DNA of 64,000 nt from NCBI RefSeq assembly GCF_026339735.1, contig NZ_JAPEQG010000001.1:4030001-4094000 (forward strand). Direction: 5' to 3'. This document shows, one piece after another, positions 27,036 through 35,328 of this stretch. The stretch is from Streptomyces sp. NBC_01669 (GTDB taxonomy: Bacteria > Actinomycetota > Actinomycetes > Streptomycetales > Streptomycetaceae). Position 1 is the first letter of the stretch; every line of letters starts with the position of its first letter. Both the position numbers and the translations under genes were made by a program. Below the pieces are notes generated by a model, which had not been told where the DNA came from, did no database searches, and saw only the letters and a list, made by a program, of their open reading frames with translations.

Positions 27036-27132
27036 GGTCGGATCTCCCGAAGACTCGAAATCGCGTGCCGCGCGGCACATGTCCCGTGCAGTCTATGGGT
27101 GCCTGCTGACCGACCTTCCGAAGGGCTCCCCG

Positions 27133-27657
27133 ATGTCGACCGTGCACTCCCCCGGCCCCTCCGTACAGCTGCGTGTCCCGACCGACGAGGACGCCGTTGC
27201 CTGGCACCGGGCGTTCGACGACCCGGAGGTGATGGAGTTCTTCGGCGGCGCATCGGCGGAACTCTCGTTGTACGAGGAGTGGACCGCGCGCCAGCGCAGG
27301 TACGACGCGGAGCTCGGCTTCTGTCTGTGGACCGTGCTCGACGAGGACGGCGAGGTCCTCGGCTTCACCGGTGCGCAGCCGTGGCCGCAGACCGCGTACG
27401 GTCCGGTCGGCGAGATCGAGATCGGCTGGCGGCTCGGCCGGGCCGCCTGGGGCCGAGGTTATGCCACCGCCGCCGCGCGCCTCACCCTGGAGCGGGTGCG
27501 CGCGGCGGGGGTGGACCGGGTGGTGGCGACGATCGACGCGCGCAACGAACGGTCGATCGCCGTCGCCCGGCGGCTGGGGATGCAGCGCGCGGAGAGCTTC
27601 ACGACCCCGCACCCGGGGCAGGAGGTCTGCTGTTTCCGGCTGGGGCTGGAGGCGTGA
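27133..27657 (+). CDS. GNAT family N-acetyltransferase (RimJ/RimL type)
   Basis: The 174-residue protein has the single-domain GNAT fold. The acetyl-CoA loop is seen around GRAAWGRGYATAAARLTLE and is followed by RNERSIAVARRLGMQ, typical of the RimJ/RimL subgroup that modifies protein N-termini or small amines. The substrate cannot be deduced. It is divergent from the reductase, with about 100 bases between starts. GAAGGG lies about ten bases before the ATG. Confidence 0.85.
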   Translation: MSTVHSPGPSVQLRVPTDEDAVAWHRAFDDPEVMEFFGGASAELSLYEEWTARQRRYDAELGFCLWTVLDEDGEVLGFTGAQPWPQTAYGPVGEIEIGWRLGRAAWGRGYATAAARLTLERVRAAGVDRVVATIDARNERSIAVARRLGMQRAESFTTPHPGQEVCCFRLGLEA

Positions 27658-27663
27658 GAGCCT

Positions 27664-27835
27664 GTCGGGTGACCGTCCGGCCAGTAGCTGTCGCGTTCGG
27701 TGGTGTAGGTCGCGTACTCGGTGCGTCGTCGGCGATGTAGCTCTGGTCGATCGCGTGGATCGTCTCGCCGCTCTGCTTGTCCTGGTACGTGTACTCCCAG
27801 ATCGCGCCCGGGAGCCCCCGGAAGGTGTTACGGAC
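27664..27835 (-). pseudogene. Frameshifted C-terminal protein fragment
   Basis: On the minus strand, reading from 27835, one frame gives RNTFRGLPGAIWEYTYQDKQ and continues through GETIHAIDQSYIADD. One base is then missing near 27724, and the next frame continues TEYATYTTERDSYWPDGHP. The combined text resembles the extracellular C-terminal domain often found in streptomycete Ser/Thr kinases and related secreted proteins. No start, promoter or rest of the gene is present, so this is a relic between the acetyltransferase and menG. Confidence 0.5.
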
Positions 27836-27926
27836 ACATCTTCCCGCCCACCGGTTCCCGCGTTCGCCGGAATCCCGACAACTGCCGTCCGGCGCGGGGC
27901 TCATCGCTGCCGGGCGGCGGTCTGCG

Positions 27927-28619
27927 TCAGGGACGTACGCCCCGGTGCAGCGCCACCACACCACCGGTCAGATTGCGCCAGGCCACCTTCGACCAGCCCG
28001 CCTTCTGCAGCAGCTGCGCGAGCCCGGCCTGATCGGGCCAGGCACGGATGGACTCGGCGAGATAGACGTACGCGTCGGGGTTGGACGACACCGCGCGCGC
28101 GACCGGAGGCAGTGCCCGCATCAGGTACTCGGTGTAGACCGTGCGGAACGGCGCCCAGGTCGGCTGCGAGAACTCGCAGATGACCACGCGGCCGCCCGGC
28201 TTGGTCACCCGGTACAGCTCGCGCAGTGCCCCATCCGTGTCCTGGACGTTGCGCAGCCCGAAGGAGATCGTCACCGCGTCGAACGTCTCGTCGCGGAACG
28301 GCAGCTTCGTGGCGTCGCCCGCGGTGAACGGCAGCCAGGGATGACGCTTCTTGCCGACCTGCAACATGCCGACGGAGAAGTCGCACGGCACGACGTACGC
28401 GCCGGTCGCGGCGAACGGCAGCGAGGACGTCGCCGTGCCCGCGGCCAGGTCGAGGACCTTCTCCGCGGGGCGGGCGTGCACCGCCTTCGCGACCTCCTTG
28501 CGCCACAGCCGGGCCTGGCCGAGCGACAGCACATCGTTGGTGAGGTCGTAGTTCGCCGCCACGTCGTCGAACATCGAGGCGACTTCGTGCGGCTGCTTGT
28601 CCAGGGATGCTCGGGTCAC
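27927..28619 (-). CDS. menG: Demethylmenaquinone methyltransferase
   Basis: The 230-residue SAM-dependent methyltransferase of the UbiE/MenG family performs the final ring methylation of menaquinone. The SAM motif I is VLDLAAGTATSSLP (about residues 55-68), and later motifs VTISFGLRNVQD and GGRVVICEFSQP are characteristic. I favour the GTG at 28619 because family members begin TRASLDKQPHEVASMFDDVA; an ATG four codons upstream (28631) is possible, and neither has a strong ribosome site. It lies downstream of mqnC and acts after the futalosine pathway. Confidence 0.93.
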   Translation of the reverse strand: MTRASLDKQPHEVASMFDDVAANYDLTNDVLSLGQARLWRKEVAKAVHARPAEKVLDLAAGTATSSLPFAATGAYVVPCDFSVGMLQVGKKRHPWLPFTAGDATKLPFRDETFDAVTISFGLRNVQDTDGALRELYRVTKPGGRVVICEFSQPTWAPFRTVYTEYLMRALPPVARAVSSNPDAYVYLAESIRAWPDQAGLAQLLQKAGWSKVAWRNLTGGVVALHRGVRP

Positions 28620-28768
28620 CCACCCATTCAAGCAGCCCGGCCTCGGAGGCCTCGCGCCGGTCGTGCGTCGGCGCCGGGAGGCGCGCGAAAGCCGGCTTCA
28701 ACCTTTTGGGCGCGACGCCACTCGGTACAGGGGTGGGAGACCACCGAGAATGGCGGGCTCCGGAGCGC

Positions 28769-29422
28769 CTACCGCCGCCGGTACACCAGCCGCCCGCCGA
28801 GCACCGTGGCGATGCACGCCCCGGCGCCGGCCGCGCAGAGCGCGTCCTCGTCCGGTACGTCGAAGACGGCGAGGTCGGCGCGGCCGCCGACGACGAGCGG
28901 GCCGTGCACGGAGCCGGGCAGGTCGTGGCCCTCCGCGAAGGGGTCCAGGCTCGGTTCGCCGACCAGGATGCCGGGGGCGGCGACAGCCGAAACCTCGGTC
29001 AGCCCCGCTCGGTACACGGCGGTGCGGACGACCGGGTCGTGGAACCGGCCCGCGAGGTGTGTGGTGCCGTGCCGCAGCATCTGCTGCAGCCCGCGCCGTA
29101 CGCTGCCCGCCCACCGCGCCGCATCCATCTCCCCGGCCAGCCGTTCGAACGCCTCGCCCCACAGCGGCCGGTCGCCGAGCTGGTCCGCCTCGCGCGGGTC
29201 GGGGTGGTAGCAGCGGGTCAGCAGCCAGACTGCATGCCACTGCCGCAGACCGGGTGTCAGGACGCCCGGCCACTGGCGGACCCGGGCCGCCGGGTGGGCG
29301 GCGACGACGTCGTCGTACGGTCCGACGGCGACGATCCGGTCGCCGTCCACGGCGACCGCGCCCTGCGCGACGGCCGCCGCGCCGACCGGAATTACCAGCG
29401 GCGCGGCGTGAACGGTCAGCAA
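28769..29422 (-). CDS. Shortened amidohydrolase-like protein in the menaquinone cluster
   Basis: The ~217-residue protein keeps the N-terminal beta-sandwich of amidohydrolases (AVAQGAVAVDGDRIVAVGP, then WPGVLTPGLRQWH) and the matching C-terminal strand set (GPLVVGGRADLAVFDV). The barrel between them is reduced to about 130 residues. The metal-binding HxH that normally follows the PG motif is missing: only one His remains in LRQWHAVWLL. Catalysis of the usual metal-dependent kind is therefore doubtful. I place the start at TTG 29422, seven bases after a TGAGG that overlaps the mqnC stop, so it is probably co-transcribed and coupled with mqnC. Its role is unknown. Confidence 0.7.
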   Translation of the reverse strand: MLTVHAAPLVIPVGAAAVAQGAVAVDGDRIVAVGPYDDVVAAHPAARVRQWPGVLTPGLRQWHAVWLLTRCYHPDPREADQLGDRPLWGEAFERLAGEMDAARWAGSVRRGLQQMLRHGTTHLAGRFHDPVVRTAVYRAGLTEVSAVAAPGILVGEPSLDPFAEGHDLPGSVHGPLVVGGRADLAVFDVPDEDALCAAGAGACIATVLGGRLVYRRR

Positions 29423-29429
29423 GACAGCC

Positions 29430-30629
29430 TCAGTTGGCGCTGAGGAGCTTGAGCTCCGGGTGTGCGGTGCCGCCCTCGATCGCGGTGGACGAGATGTGCG
29501 AGACGACGCGCTCGTCGACCGGGTCGTTCGCCGGGTCGTCGTGGACGACGAGGTGCTCGTACGTCGTGGCGCGCTGCGCCGGGACACGGCCCGCCTTGCG
29601 GATCAGGTCGATGATCTCCAGGCGGTTGGAGCGGTGTTTGGCACCGGCCGAGGAGACGACGTTCTCCTCCAGCATGATCGAGCCGAGGTCGTCGGCGCCG
29701 TAGTGCAGCGACAGCTGGCCGACCTCCTTGCCGGTGGTCAGCCAGGAGCCCTGGATGTGGGCGACGTTGTCGAGGAAGAGCCGGGCGATGGCGATCATCC
29801 GCAGGTACTCGAAGAGCGTGGCCTGCGTCCGGCCCTTCAGGTGGTTGTTCTCCGGCTGGTACGTGTACGGGATGAACGCGCGGAAGCCACCGGTCCGGTC
29901 CTGTACGTCGCGGATCATCCGCAGGTGCTCGATGCGCTCGGCGTTGGTCTCGCCGGTGCCCATCAGCATCGTGGAGGTGGACTCGACACCGAGCCGGTGC
30001 GCCGCCTCCATGATCTCCAGCCAGCGCTCGCCGGACTCCTTGAGCGGGGCGATCGCCTTGCGCGGCCGGGCCGGCAGCAGCTCGGCGCCGGCGCCCGCGA
30101 AGGAGTCGAGACCGGCGGCGTGGATCCGCTGGATGGCCTCCTCCACGGAGACCTTGGAGATCCGGGCCATGTGCTCGATCTCGGAGGCACCCAGCGAGTG
30201 GATGACCAGCTGCGGGAACGCCTTCTTGATCGCGGAGAAGTGCTCCTCGTAGTACTCGACGCCGTAGTCCGGGTGGTGTCCGCCCTGGAACATGATCTGC
30301 GTGCCGCCGAGTTCGACGGTCTCCGCGCAGCGGCGCAGGATGTCGTCGAGGTCGCGGGACCAGCCCTTGGCGGTGTCCTTCGGTGCGGCGTAGAAGGCGC
30401 AGAACTTGCAGGCCGTGACGCACACGTTGGTGTAGTTGATGTTGCGCTCGATGATGTACGTCGCGATGTGCTCCGTACCGGCGTAGCGGCGTCGGCGCAC
30501 GGCGTCGGCGGCCGCGCCCAGCGCGTGCAGGGGCGCCGACCGGTAGAGGTCGAGGGCCTCCTCGGGAGTGATCCGGCCGCCTTCGGCGGCTCGGTCGAGG
30601 ATGGGCTGGAGGTCGGCCTTCTCGGTCAC
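29430..30629 (-). CDS. mqnC: Cyclic dehypoxanthine futalosine synthase
   Basis: The 399-residue radical-SAM enzyme converts dehypoxanthine futalosine to its cyclic form in the futalosine route to menaquinone. The 4Fe-4S/SAM cysteines are C70, C74 and C77, arranged CX3CX2C (NVCVTACKFCAFY) as in this family. Further motifs are QGGHHPDYGVEYYE and GTGETNAERIEHL. The GTG start has GAAAGGTG upstream. mqnA lies upstream beyond a kinase gene, and mqnB, mqnD and mqnE are not in the window. Confidence 0.95.
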   Translation of the reverse strand: MTEKADLQPILDRAAEGGRITPEEALDLYRSAPLHALGAAADAVRRRRYAGTEHIATYIIERNINYTNVCVTACKFCAFYAAPKDTAKGWSRDLDDILRRCAETVELGGTQIMFQGGHHPDYGVEYYEEHFSAIKKAFPQLVIHSLGASEIEHMARISKVSVEEAIQRIHAAGLDSFAGAGAELLPARPRKAIAPLKESGERWLEIMEAAHRLGVESTSTMLMGTGETNAERIEHLRMIRDVQDRTGGFRAFIPYTYQPENNHLKGRTQATLFEYLRMIAIARLFLDNVAHIQGSWLTTGKEVGQLSLHYGADDLGSIMLEENVVSSAGAKHRSNRLEIIDLIRKAGRVPAQRATTYEHLVVHDDPANDPVDERVVSHISSTAIEGGTAHPELKLLSAN

Positions 30630-30701
30630 CGGGCTGTCACCTTTCGGCGGTTTTTCAACGGATCTACGGACCGGTTCAGCCTACGCCAGCCCCTCCCCGG
30701 G

Positions 30702-32432
30702 TCAGCTGCCGGACCGGGCGAGTGTGCCGTACGGAAGTCCCGCGCCCCGCTCCTCCGACCGGAAGCGGAGTGTGCCGTCCTGGGCCAGGGTGAAGGTCAC
30801 GTCGGTCGTGGTGTCGGTGCAGAGCCCGGCGGTGCCGGGCCGGTCCGGGTCGGCGCGCTCCCGGAGCGTCAGTTCCTCGGCGGTGCCGGAGGAGAGCTCC
30901 GCGATGCTGTTGCAGCTGACGGTCACTCCGAGGGTGGAGAGGGTGGTGCTCATACGGACGACGTCCGTGCCCTTCTTCCCCTCGGTGAACACCGCGGTGA
31001 GGGTGCCGTGCGGCTGCCCGGTCGTCTTCTCGGTCAGCGGCCCCTTCCAGGTACCGACGAACGTCTTGGGCAGCGCGGTGACCTGGCCCGCACCGCGGGG
31101 ATCCTCGCCCGCCGGGTCCGGCGACGCGCTGGAGGACGCGGCAGGGGGTTGGGCGACCCCGCCGTGCTCGGTGTCGCTGCCACCGCTGCCCGGCAGCAGG
31201 TCGAAGAGGAGGGCGCTGCCGACGGTCACGGCGGCGAGCGCGCCCGCCACGGCGAGGGCGACGGTGCAGCTGAGCCTGCGGCCGCGGCTCCGGTCGGGGA
31301 GGCCGGGTTCGGAGTCGGCGCCGACGGTGACGGAGAACCGGGAGTCGGGGGTACGGGGGCCGGGGAGCCCGCCCGAGTTGTGGTCCCCGGCCTCGGCCGA
31401 CGGGAACGTCCGGGGCGGGTGGGTCGGCTCGATCGGCGGCCCGAACACTCCGAGCGCGCCGTTGCTGTCGGCCGAGCCGTGGGCGGTGAGGGAGGCGTTG
31501 CTGAACGGCACCGGTCCCGACTGCACGGGCCCGTCCTGCGGCTCCAGGTCCAGCAGCGCCACTGCCGAGCGGCTGACCTCACGCTCCAGCGGTCCGGGGA
31601 GCCAGCCCGCCGCCACCGCCACCGCCGCCCCGCCGGGTACCAGCCGCCTGGCGAGCTCCGTCGGGGTGGGCCGACGCGCCGGGTCCTTCGCCAGGCACGT
31701 GGCGATCACGTCCCGCAGCTCGCCCTCGATCTCACCCAGCTCCGGCTCCTCGTGCACCACCTTGTAGAGGAGCACCGCCGAGGAGTCGCCGAGGAAGGGG
31801 GCGTCGCCCGTCGCCGCGTACGCGAGCACCGCGCCGAGCGAGAAGACATCGGCGGCGCCCGAGATCTCCAGACCCCGGATCTGCTCCGGTGCCATGTAGC
31901 CGGGCGAGCCGACCGAGACCCCGGTGGAGGTGAGCGAGGCGGTGGCGTCGATCGCGCGGGCGATGCCGAAGTCGATGAGGCGGGGGCCGTCCAGGGCGAG
32001 CAGGACATTGGACGGCTTCACGTCGCGGTGGATGAGCCCCTGCCCGTGCACGGCGGCCAGTGCCTCCGCGAGTCCGGCGCCCAGGGTCCGTACCGCCTGC
32101 TCGGGCAGTGGCCCGTGCTCGGTGACGGCGGCCGACAGCGGGGGCCCGGCGACATAGCCGGTGGCGACCCACGGCACGGGTGCGTCCGGGTCGGCGTCCA
32201 GGACGGGCGCCGTCCACTGGGCGCCGATCCGCCGCGCCGCGTCGACCTCGCGCCGGAACCGGGCACGGAACTGTTCGTCGAGTGCGAAGTGCGGATGGAC
32301 GACCTTGACCGCGACGGTGCGCCCGCCCGCGCTGCGTCCCAGATAGACCCGGCCCATGCCGCCCGCACCGAGTCTGCCGAGCAGCCGGTAGGCACCGATG
32401 GTGAGCGGTTCGCCGGCTTCCAGCGGCTGCAT
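30702..32432 (-). CDS. Membrane-anchored Ser/Thr protein kinase
   Basis: The 576-residue protein has an N-terminal Hanks-type kinase domain (about 12-265): glycine loop LGAGGMGRVY, ATP-binding K43, catalytic HRDVKPSN at 135-142, DFG at 154-156 and GYMAPEQ. A Pro/Ser-rich juxtamembrane linker follows, then one transmembrane helix (about 388-411) and an external domain of about 165 residues. That domain contains GTWKGPLTEKTTGQP, resembling the extracytoplasmic sensor seen in many streptomycete kinases. GGGGGAG precedes the ATG. It sits between mqnA and mqnC on the same strand, but no functional link to menaquinone is known. Confidence 0.92.
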   Translation of the reverse strand: MQPLEAGEPLTIGAYRLLGRLGAGGMGRVYLGRSAGGRTVAVKVVHPHFALDEQFRARFRREVDAARRIGAQWTAPVLDADPDAPVPWVATGYVAGPPLSAAVTEHGPLPEQAVRTLGAGLAEALAAVHGQGLIHRDVKPSNVLLALDGPRLIDFGIARAIDATASLTSTGVSVGSPGYMAPEQIRGLEISGAADVFSLGAVLAYAATGDAPFLGDSSAVLLYKVVHEEPELGEIEGELRDVIATCLAKDPARRPTPTELARRLVPGGAAVAVAAGWLPGPLEREVSRSAVALLDLEPQDGPVQSGPVPFSNASLTAHGSADSNGALGVFGPPIEPTHPPRTFPSAEAGDHNSGGLPGPRTPDSRFSVTVGADSEPGLPDRSRGRRLSCTVALAVAGALAAVTVGSALLFDLLPGSGGSDTEHGGVAQPPAASSSASPDPAGEDPRGAGQVTALPKTFVGTWKGPLTEKTTGQPHGTLTAVFTEGKKGTDVVRMSTTLSTLGVTVSCNSIAELSSGTAEELTLRERADPDRPGTAGLCTDTTTDVTFTLAQDGTLRFRSEERGAGLPYGTLARSGS

Positions 32433-32802
32433 ATGGACTCCCCCTGTGGACCGGCCGGACCTCCGACCGAAGCCTAGGGGCCGGAGGTCGTGTGATCACA
32501 GAGAAACCATCGGCCGATTTCGCCCCTATGGGAACGAACCGCGGTTTTCGACACGGTAAAAGGCGCGAATGAATCGTTCACTCGATCGAATCCGGGACTC
32601 GACCCGGACTCACCCCGTACCCCGTCCTCTATTCGGGATAGGACGGACGAGCTGTCCGGCCGCCGCATTCGCGGCATTCGCCGGAAAGGAATCCGCGGGG
32701 CGGTGCGATAAACAGCCCTGGAGGGAACGGGGAAGCCAGAAGAAGGTTCAGCATTCACCTATTGCCCGGGCCCATTCCCCCCGCGCAGCGGCCGGTGCCG
32801 GA
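32433..32802. other. Intergenic region between mqnA and the kinase gene
   Basis: These 370 bases have lower GC than the surroundings. I find no supported gene, and the small open frames show no recognisable product. A short TGAA-TCG-TTCA palindrome near 32574 may belong to the kinase promoter. Nothing else stands out. Confidence 0.5.
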
Positions 32803-33681
32803 TCAGTGGTCGAGCAGCTCGACGTTCACGTCCACCGGGAAACCGGTCGTCGCCCCGGTCCGGCGGGCGAACTCACGTACGCCCGACAGCTGGTCCGGAC
32901 CGAAGCGGAAGTCCAGCGTCGTGAAGTACCGCTCCAGCAGCTCCGCGTCGAAGACCTCCCACCGCGCCGCCGTCTCGGCGACCTTGGTGACCTCTTCCAG
33001 CGACAGGTCCCGCGAGGCGAGGAACGCCCGGTGCACCTCCTCCACCACGGCCGGGTGCGCGGCCAGATAGTCCTTGCGGGCCGCCCAGACCGCGAAGACG
33101 AACGGCAGCCCCGTCCACTCCTTCCACATCTGCCCCAGGTCGTGGACCTGCAGGCCGAGGCGCGGCGCGTCGTGCAGCGAGGCGCGCAACGCGGCGTCGC
33201 CGATCAGCACGGCGGCGTCCGCCTCCTGCATCATCAGGCCGAGGTCGGGTGGGCAGGTGTAGTAGTCGGGCGTCACCTCGTACCGTTCGGCGAGCAGCAG
33301 CTGAGCGAGGCGTACGGAGGTGCGCGAGGTCGAACCGAGTGCCACCCGGGCCCCGTCGAGCTGCTCCAGGGGCAGCTGCGACACGATCACGCACGACATG
33401 ACGGGCCCGTCGCAGCCGACCGCGATATCGGGGAAGGCGACGAGCTGATCGGCGTTGCGCAGGTACTCGACGAGGGTGATGGGGCCGATGTCGAGGTCAC
33501 CGCGTACCAGCTGCTCGCTGAGCTTCTCCGGGGTGTCCTTCGACAGCTCCAGGTCGAGCAGGGTTCCGGTCCGTGCCAGGCCCCAGTAGAGAGGGAGGCA
33601 GTTCAGGAACTGGATGTGGCCGACGCGCGGCCTGCTGCGACGGTCGTCGCCTGCTGCGGGGGAGACGGTTGAATTGTCCAC
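32803..33681 (-). CDS. mqnA: Chorismate dehydratase
   Basis: The 292-residue protein has the periplasmic-binding-protein-like fold of MqnA, which dehydrates chorismate to 3-enolpyruvylbenzoate, the first step of the futalosine pathway. Conserved stretches are VGHIQFLNCLPLYWGL, GDLDIGPITLVEYLRN, GSTSRTSVRLAQLLL and IGDAALRA. The start is GTG at 33681; a TAGCCT hexamer lies six bases upstream, so the mRNA may be leaderless. It is divergent from the cold-shock gene. Confidence 0.95.
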   Translation of the reverse strand: MDNSTVSPAAGDDRRSRPRVGHIQFLNCLPLYWGLARTGTLLDLELSKDTPEKLSEQLVRGDLDIGPITLVEYLRNADQLVAFPDIAVGCDGPVMSCVIVSQLPLEQLDGARVALGSTSRTSVRLAQLLLAERYEVTPDYYTCPPDLGLMMQEADAAVLIGDAALRASLHDAPRLGLQVHDLGQMWKEWTGLPFVFAVWAARKDYLAAHPAVVEEVHRAFLASRDLSLEEVTKVAETAARWEVFDAELLERYFTTLDFRFGPDQLSGVREFARRTGATTGFPVDVNVELLDH

Positions 33682-33921
33682 ATCGCGAGGCTAGACCCGT
33701 GCGGGCATCCCGCCGCCACCGGGGCTCGGGGGCGCGCCCGGTCCCACCCCTCCGTGCCTGCCGGTCCCGCGCCCCGGTGTGCCTGCGCGGCCACCTTCGC
33801 GCCACCCGAACGACACCCCTGAGCCGCCTTCCGACCGCTATCCCCGTCAGCCTCTCGGCAGGGCAATCAAACATCCGGGTGAAGTGATCTTTCCCTCTAC
33901 CGTTCCGCACACGCTGCGTGC

Positions 33922-34057
33922 TAGGCTCGACGCAAGTTGCAGTTTGGTTTCCCTTGCAGTACAGAGCCTGCGGAGCATGTAACCCGCAGGCTTTTGTAGT
34001 TTTCAGACTTCTTTGCAGGTTCTGGAGCAGGGCAACCCTTTGGCCCAAGGAGGGCTT
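33922..34057 (+). promoter_or_regulatory. Promoter and structured 5' leader of the cold-shock gene
   Basis: TAGGCT at 33922-33927 is a plausible -10, giving a leader of about 125 bases. At 33965-33992 a 9-base perfect stem (AGCCTGCGG) with a 10-base loop is followed directly by TTTTG, so it looks like an intrinsic terminator placed before the gene. TTGCAG occurs three times around it. A second GGGC...GCCC pairing lies just before the ribosome-binding site AAGGAGGG. The arrangement suggests temperature-dependent attenuation or folding, which I infer. Confidence 0.55.
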
Positions 34058-34261
34058 ATGGCTACCGGAACCGTCAAGTGGTTCAACGCTGAAAAGGGCT
34101 TCGGCTTCATCGCCCAGGACGGCGGCGGCCCGGATGTCTTCGTCCACTACTCCGCGATCAACGCGTCCGGGTTCCGCTCCCTCGAGGAGAACCAGGTCGT
34201 GAACTTCGACGTCACTCAGGGGCCGAAGGGCCCGCAGGCTGAGAACGTCAGCCCGGCCTAG
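34058..34261 (+). CDS. Cold-shock protein (CspA family)
   Basis: The 67-residue single cold-shock domain protein binds single-stranded RNA and DNA. RNP1 (KGFGFI) and RNP2 (VFVHY) are intact and the N-terminus TGTVKWFNAEKG is typical. AAGGAGGG precedes the ATG by a few bases. A long structured leader precedes it and a strong terminator follows, so it is monocistronic. Confidence 0.97.
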   Translation: MATGTVKWFNAEKGFGFIAQDGGGPDVFVHYSAINASGFRSLEENQVVNFDVTQGPKGPQAENVSPA

Positions 34262-34301
34262 TTGCCCGGGTCGGCCGATCGCGGCCGGCATGCAGTACCC
34301 A

Positions 34302-34343
34302 AGGAGCCCCGCTCCCCCGCCTCGGCGGAGGAGCGGGGCTCCT
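34302..34343 (+). terminator. Terminator after the cold-shock gene
   Basis: Fourteen-base perfect arms, 34302-34315 and 34330-34343 (AGGAGCCCCGCTCC), form a strong hairpin 40 bases after the stop codon. Confidence 0.9.
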
Positions 34344-34429
34344 GCCTTGTGGTGGCCCGCCCGCCCCGGTGCCGTCGCGGACGGGAGCTTGACCTTGACA
34401 CCGTGTGAGGGCGTGCACTGGGAGACATC

Positions 34430-35257
34430 ATGTTCACCATCGGAGACTTCGCCAGGTACGGGCGGGTGTCGGCCCGGATGCTGCGTCACTACGACGCCAT
34501 CGGACTCCTGCCTCCCGACCGCACCGACCCCGCGACCGGCTACCGCTTCTACGGTGCCGCTCAGCTCGCCCGCCTCAACCGCATCATCGCTCTCAAGGAT
34601 CTCGGCTTCACGCTCCAGCAGGTGCAGGCCGTCCTCGACGAACAGGTCGGACCCGAGGAGCTCCGCGGAATGCTGCGCCTGCGGCAGGCGGAGCTGGAGG
34701 CGGCCATGGCCGCGGCGGCGGCGCGGCTGGCGCAGGTCGAGGCGAGGCTCCGGTCGATCGAGAGCGAGGGGCACATGCCCACGGACGACGTCGTGATCAA
34801 GAACGTTCCCGCGGTACGGGTGGCGGAGCTGACGGGGACCGCGGCCGGCTACGAGCCGCAGGCCATCACTCCGGTGATCGGACCGCTGTACGACCGGCTG
34901 TTCCCGCTGCTGGAGGCGGCCGGAATCAGTCCCACCGGCCCGGGCATCGCGCGCTACGAGGACGCCCCGGCGGGCGACGGCGCGATCACCGTGCACGCGG
35001 GGGTGACGGTCTCCGCCCCGGTCGGCCCGGTCGGTGACACCGGCGTCACGGTGGTCGACCTGCCCGCGTTCGAGGCGGCGACCATCGTCCACCGCGGTTC
35101 GATGGACGGGGTCCTCACCACCGAGCAGACGCTGGCCCGCTGGCTGGACACCAACGGATACCGGTCACTGGGGTACACCCGGGAGATCAACCTGGAGTGC
35201 CCGGAGGACAAGGACAAGTGGGTGACGGAGCTCCAGGAGCCGGTGACCAGGGCCTGA
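34430..35257 (+). CDS. MerR family regulator with GyrI-like effector domain
   Basis: The 275-residue protein has an N-terminal MerR winged-helix domain (FTIGDFARYGRVSARMLRHY), a long antiparallel coiled-coil dimer helix (about 75-120) and a C-terminal GyrI/BmrR-like effector domain from about residue 125. The architecture is that of BmrR-type multidrug-responsive activators. Ligand and targets are unknown. It is convergent with the following amidohydrolase, with no obvious exporter next door. Confidence 0.9.
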   Translation: MFTIGDFARYGRVSARMLRHYDAIGLLPPDRTDPATGYRFYGAAQLARLNRIIALKDLGFTLQQVQAVLDEQVGPEELRGMLRLRQAELEAAMAAAAARLAQVEARLRSIESEGHMPTDDVVIKNVPAVRVAELTGTAAGYEPQAITPVIGPLYDRLFPLLEAAGISPTGPGIARYEDAPAGDGAITVHAGVTVSAPVGPVGDTGVTVVDLPAFEAATIVHRGSMDGVLTTEQTLARWLDTNGYRSLGYTREINLECPEDKDKWVTELQEPVTRA

Positions 35258-35328
35258 CCACGTCCCGCGGGGTCCGCCGTGGTGCGGCGGGCCCCGCGCC
35301 GCACCACCCGCCGGCGACGCCTATGCGC

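Noticed and set aside
27035..27080. Longer start for the prenyl reductase
   Set aside because: The extra 15 residues are not family-like and the GTG at 27035 has a better ribosome-binding site.
32474..32758. 94-codon minus-strand open frame between mqnA and the kinase
   Set aside because: Arg/Ser/Pro-rich, no ribosome-binding site and no family resemblance.
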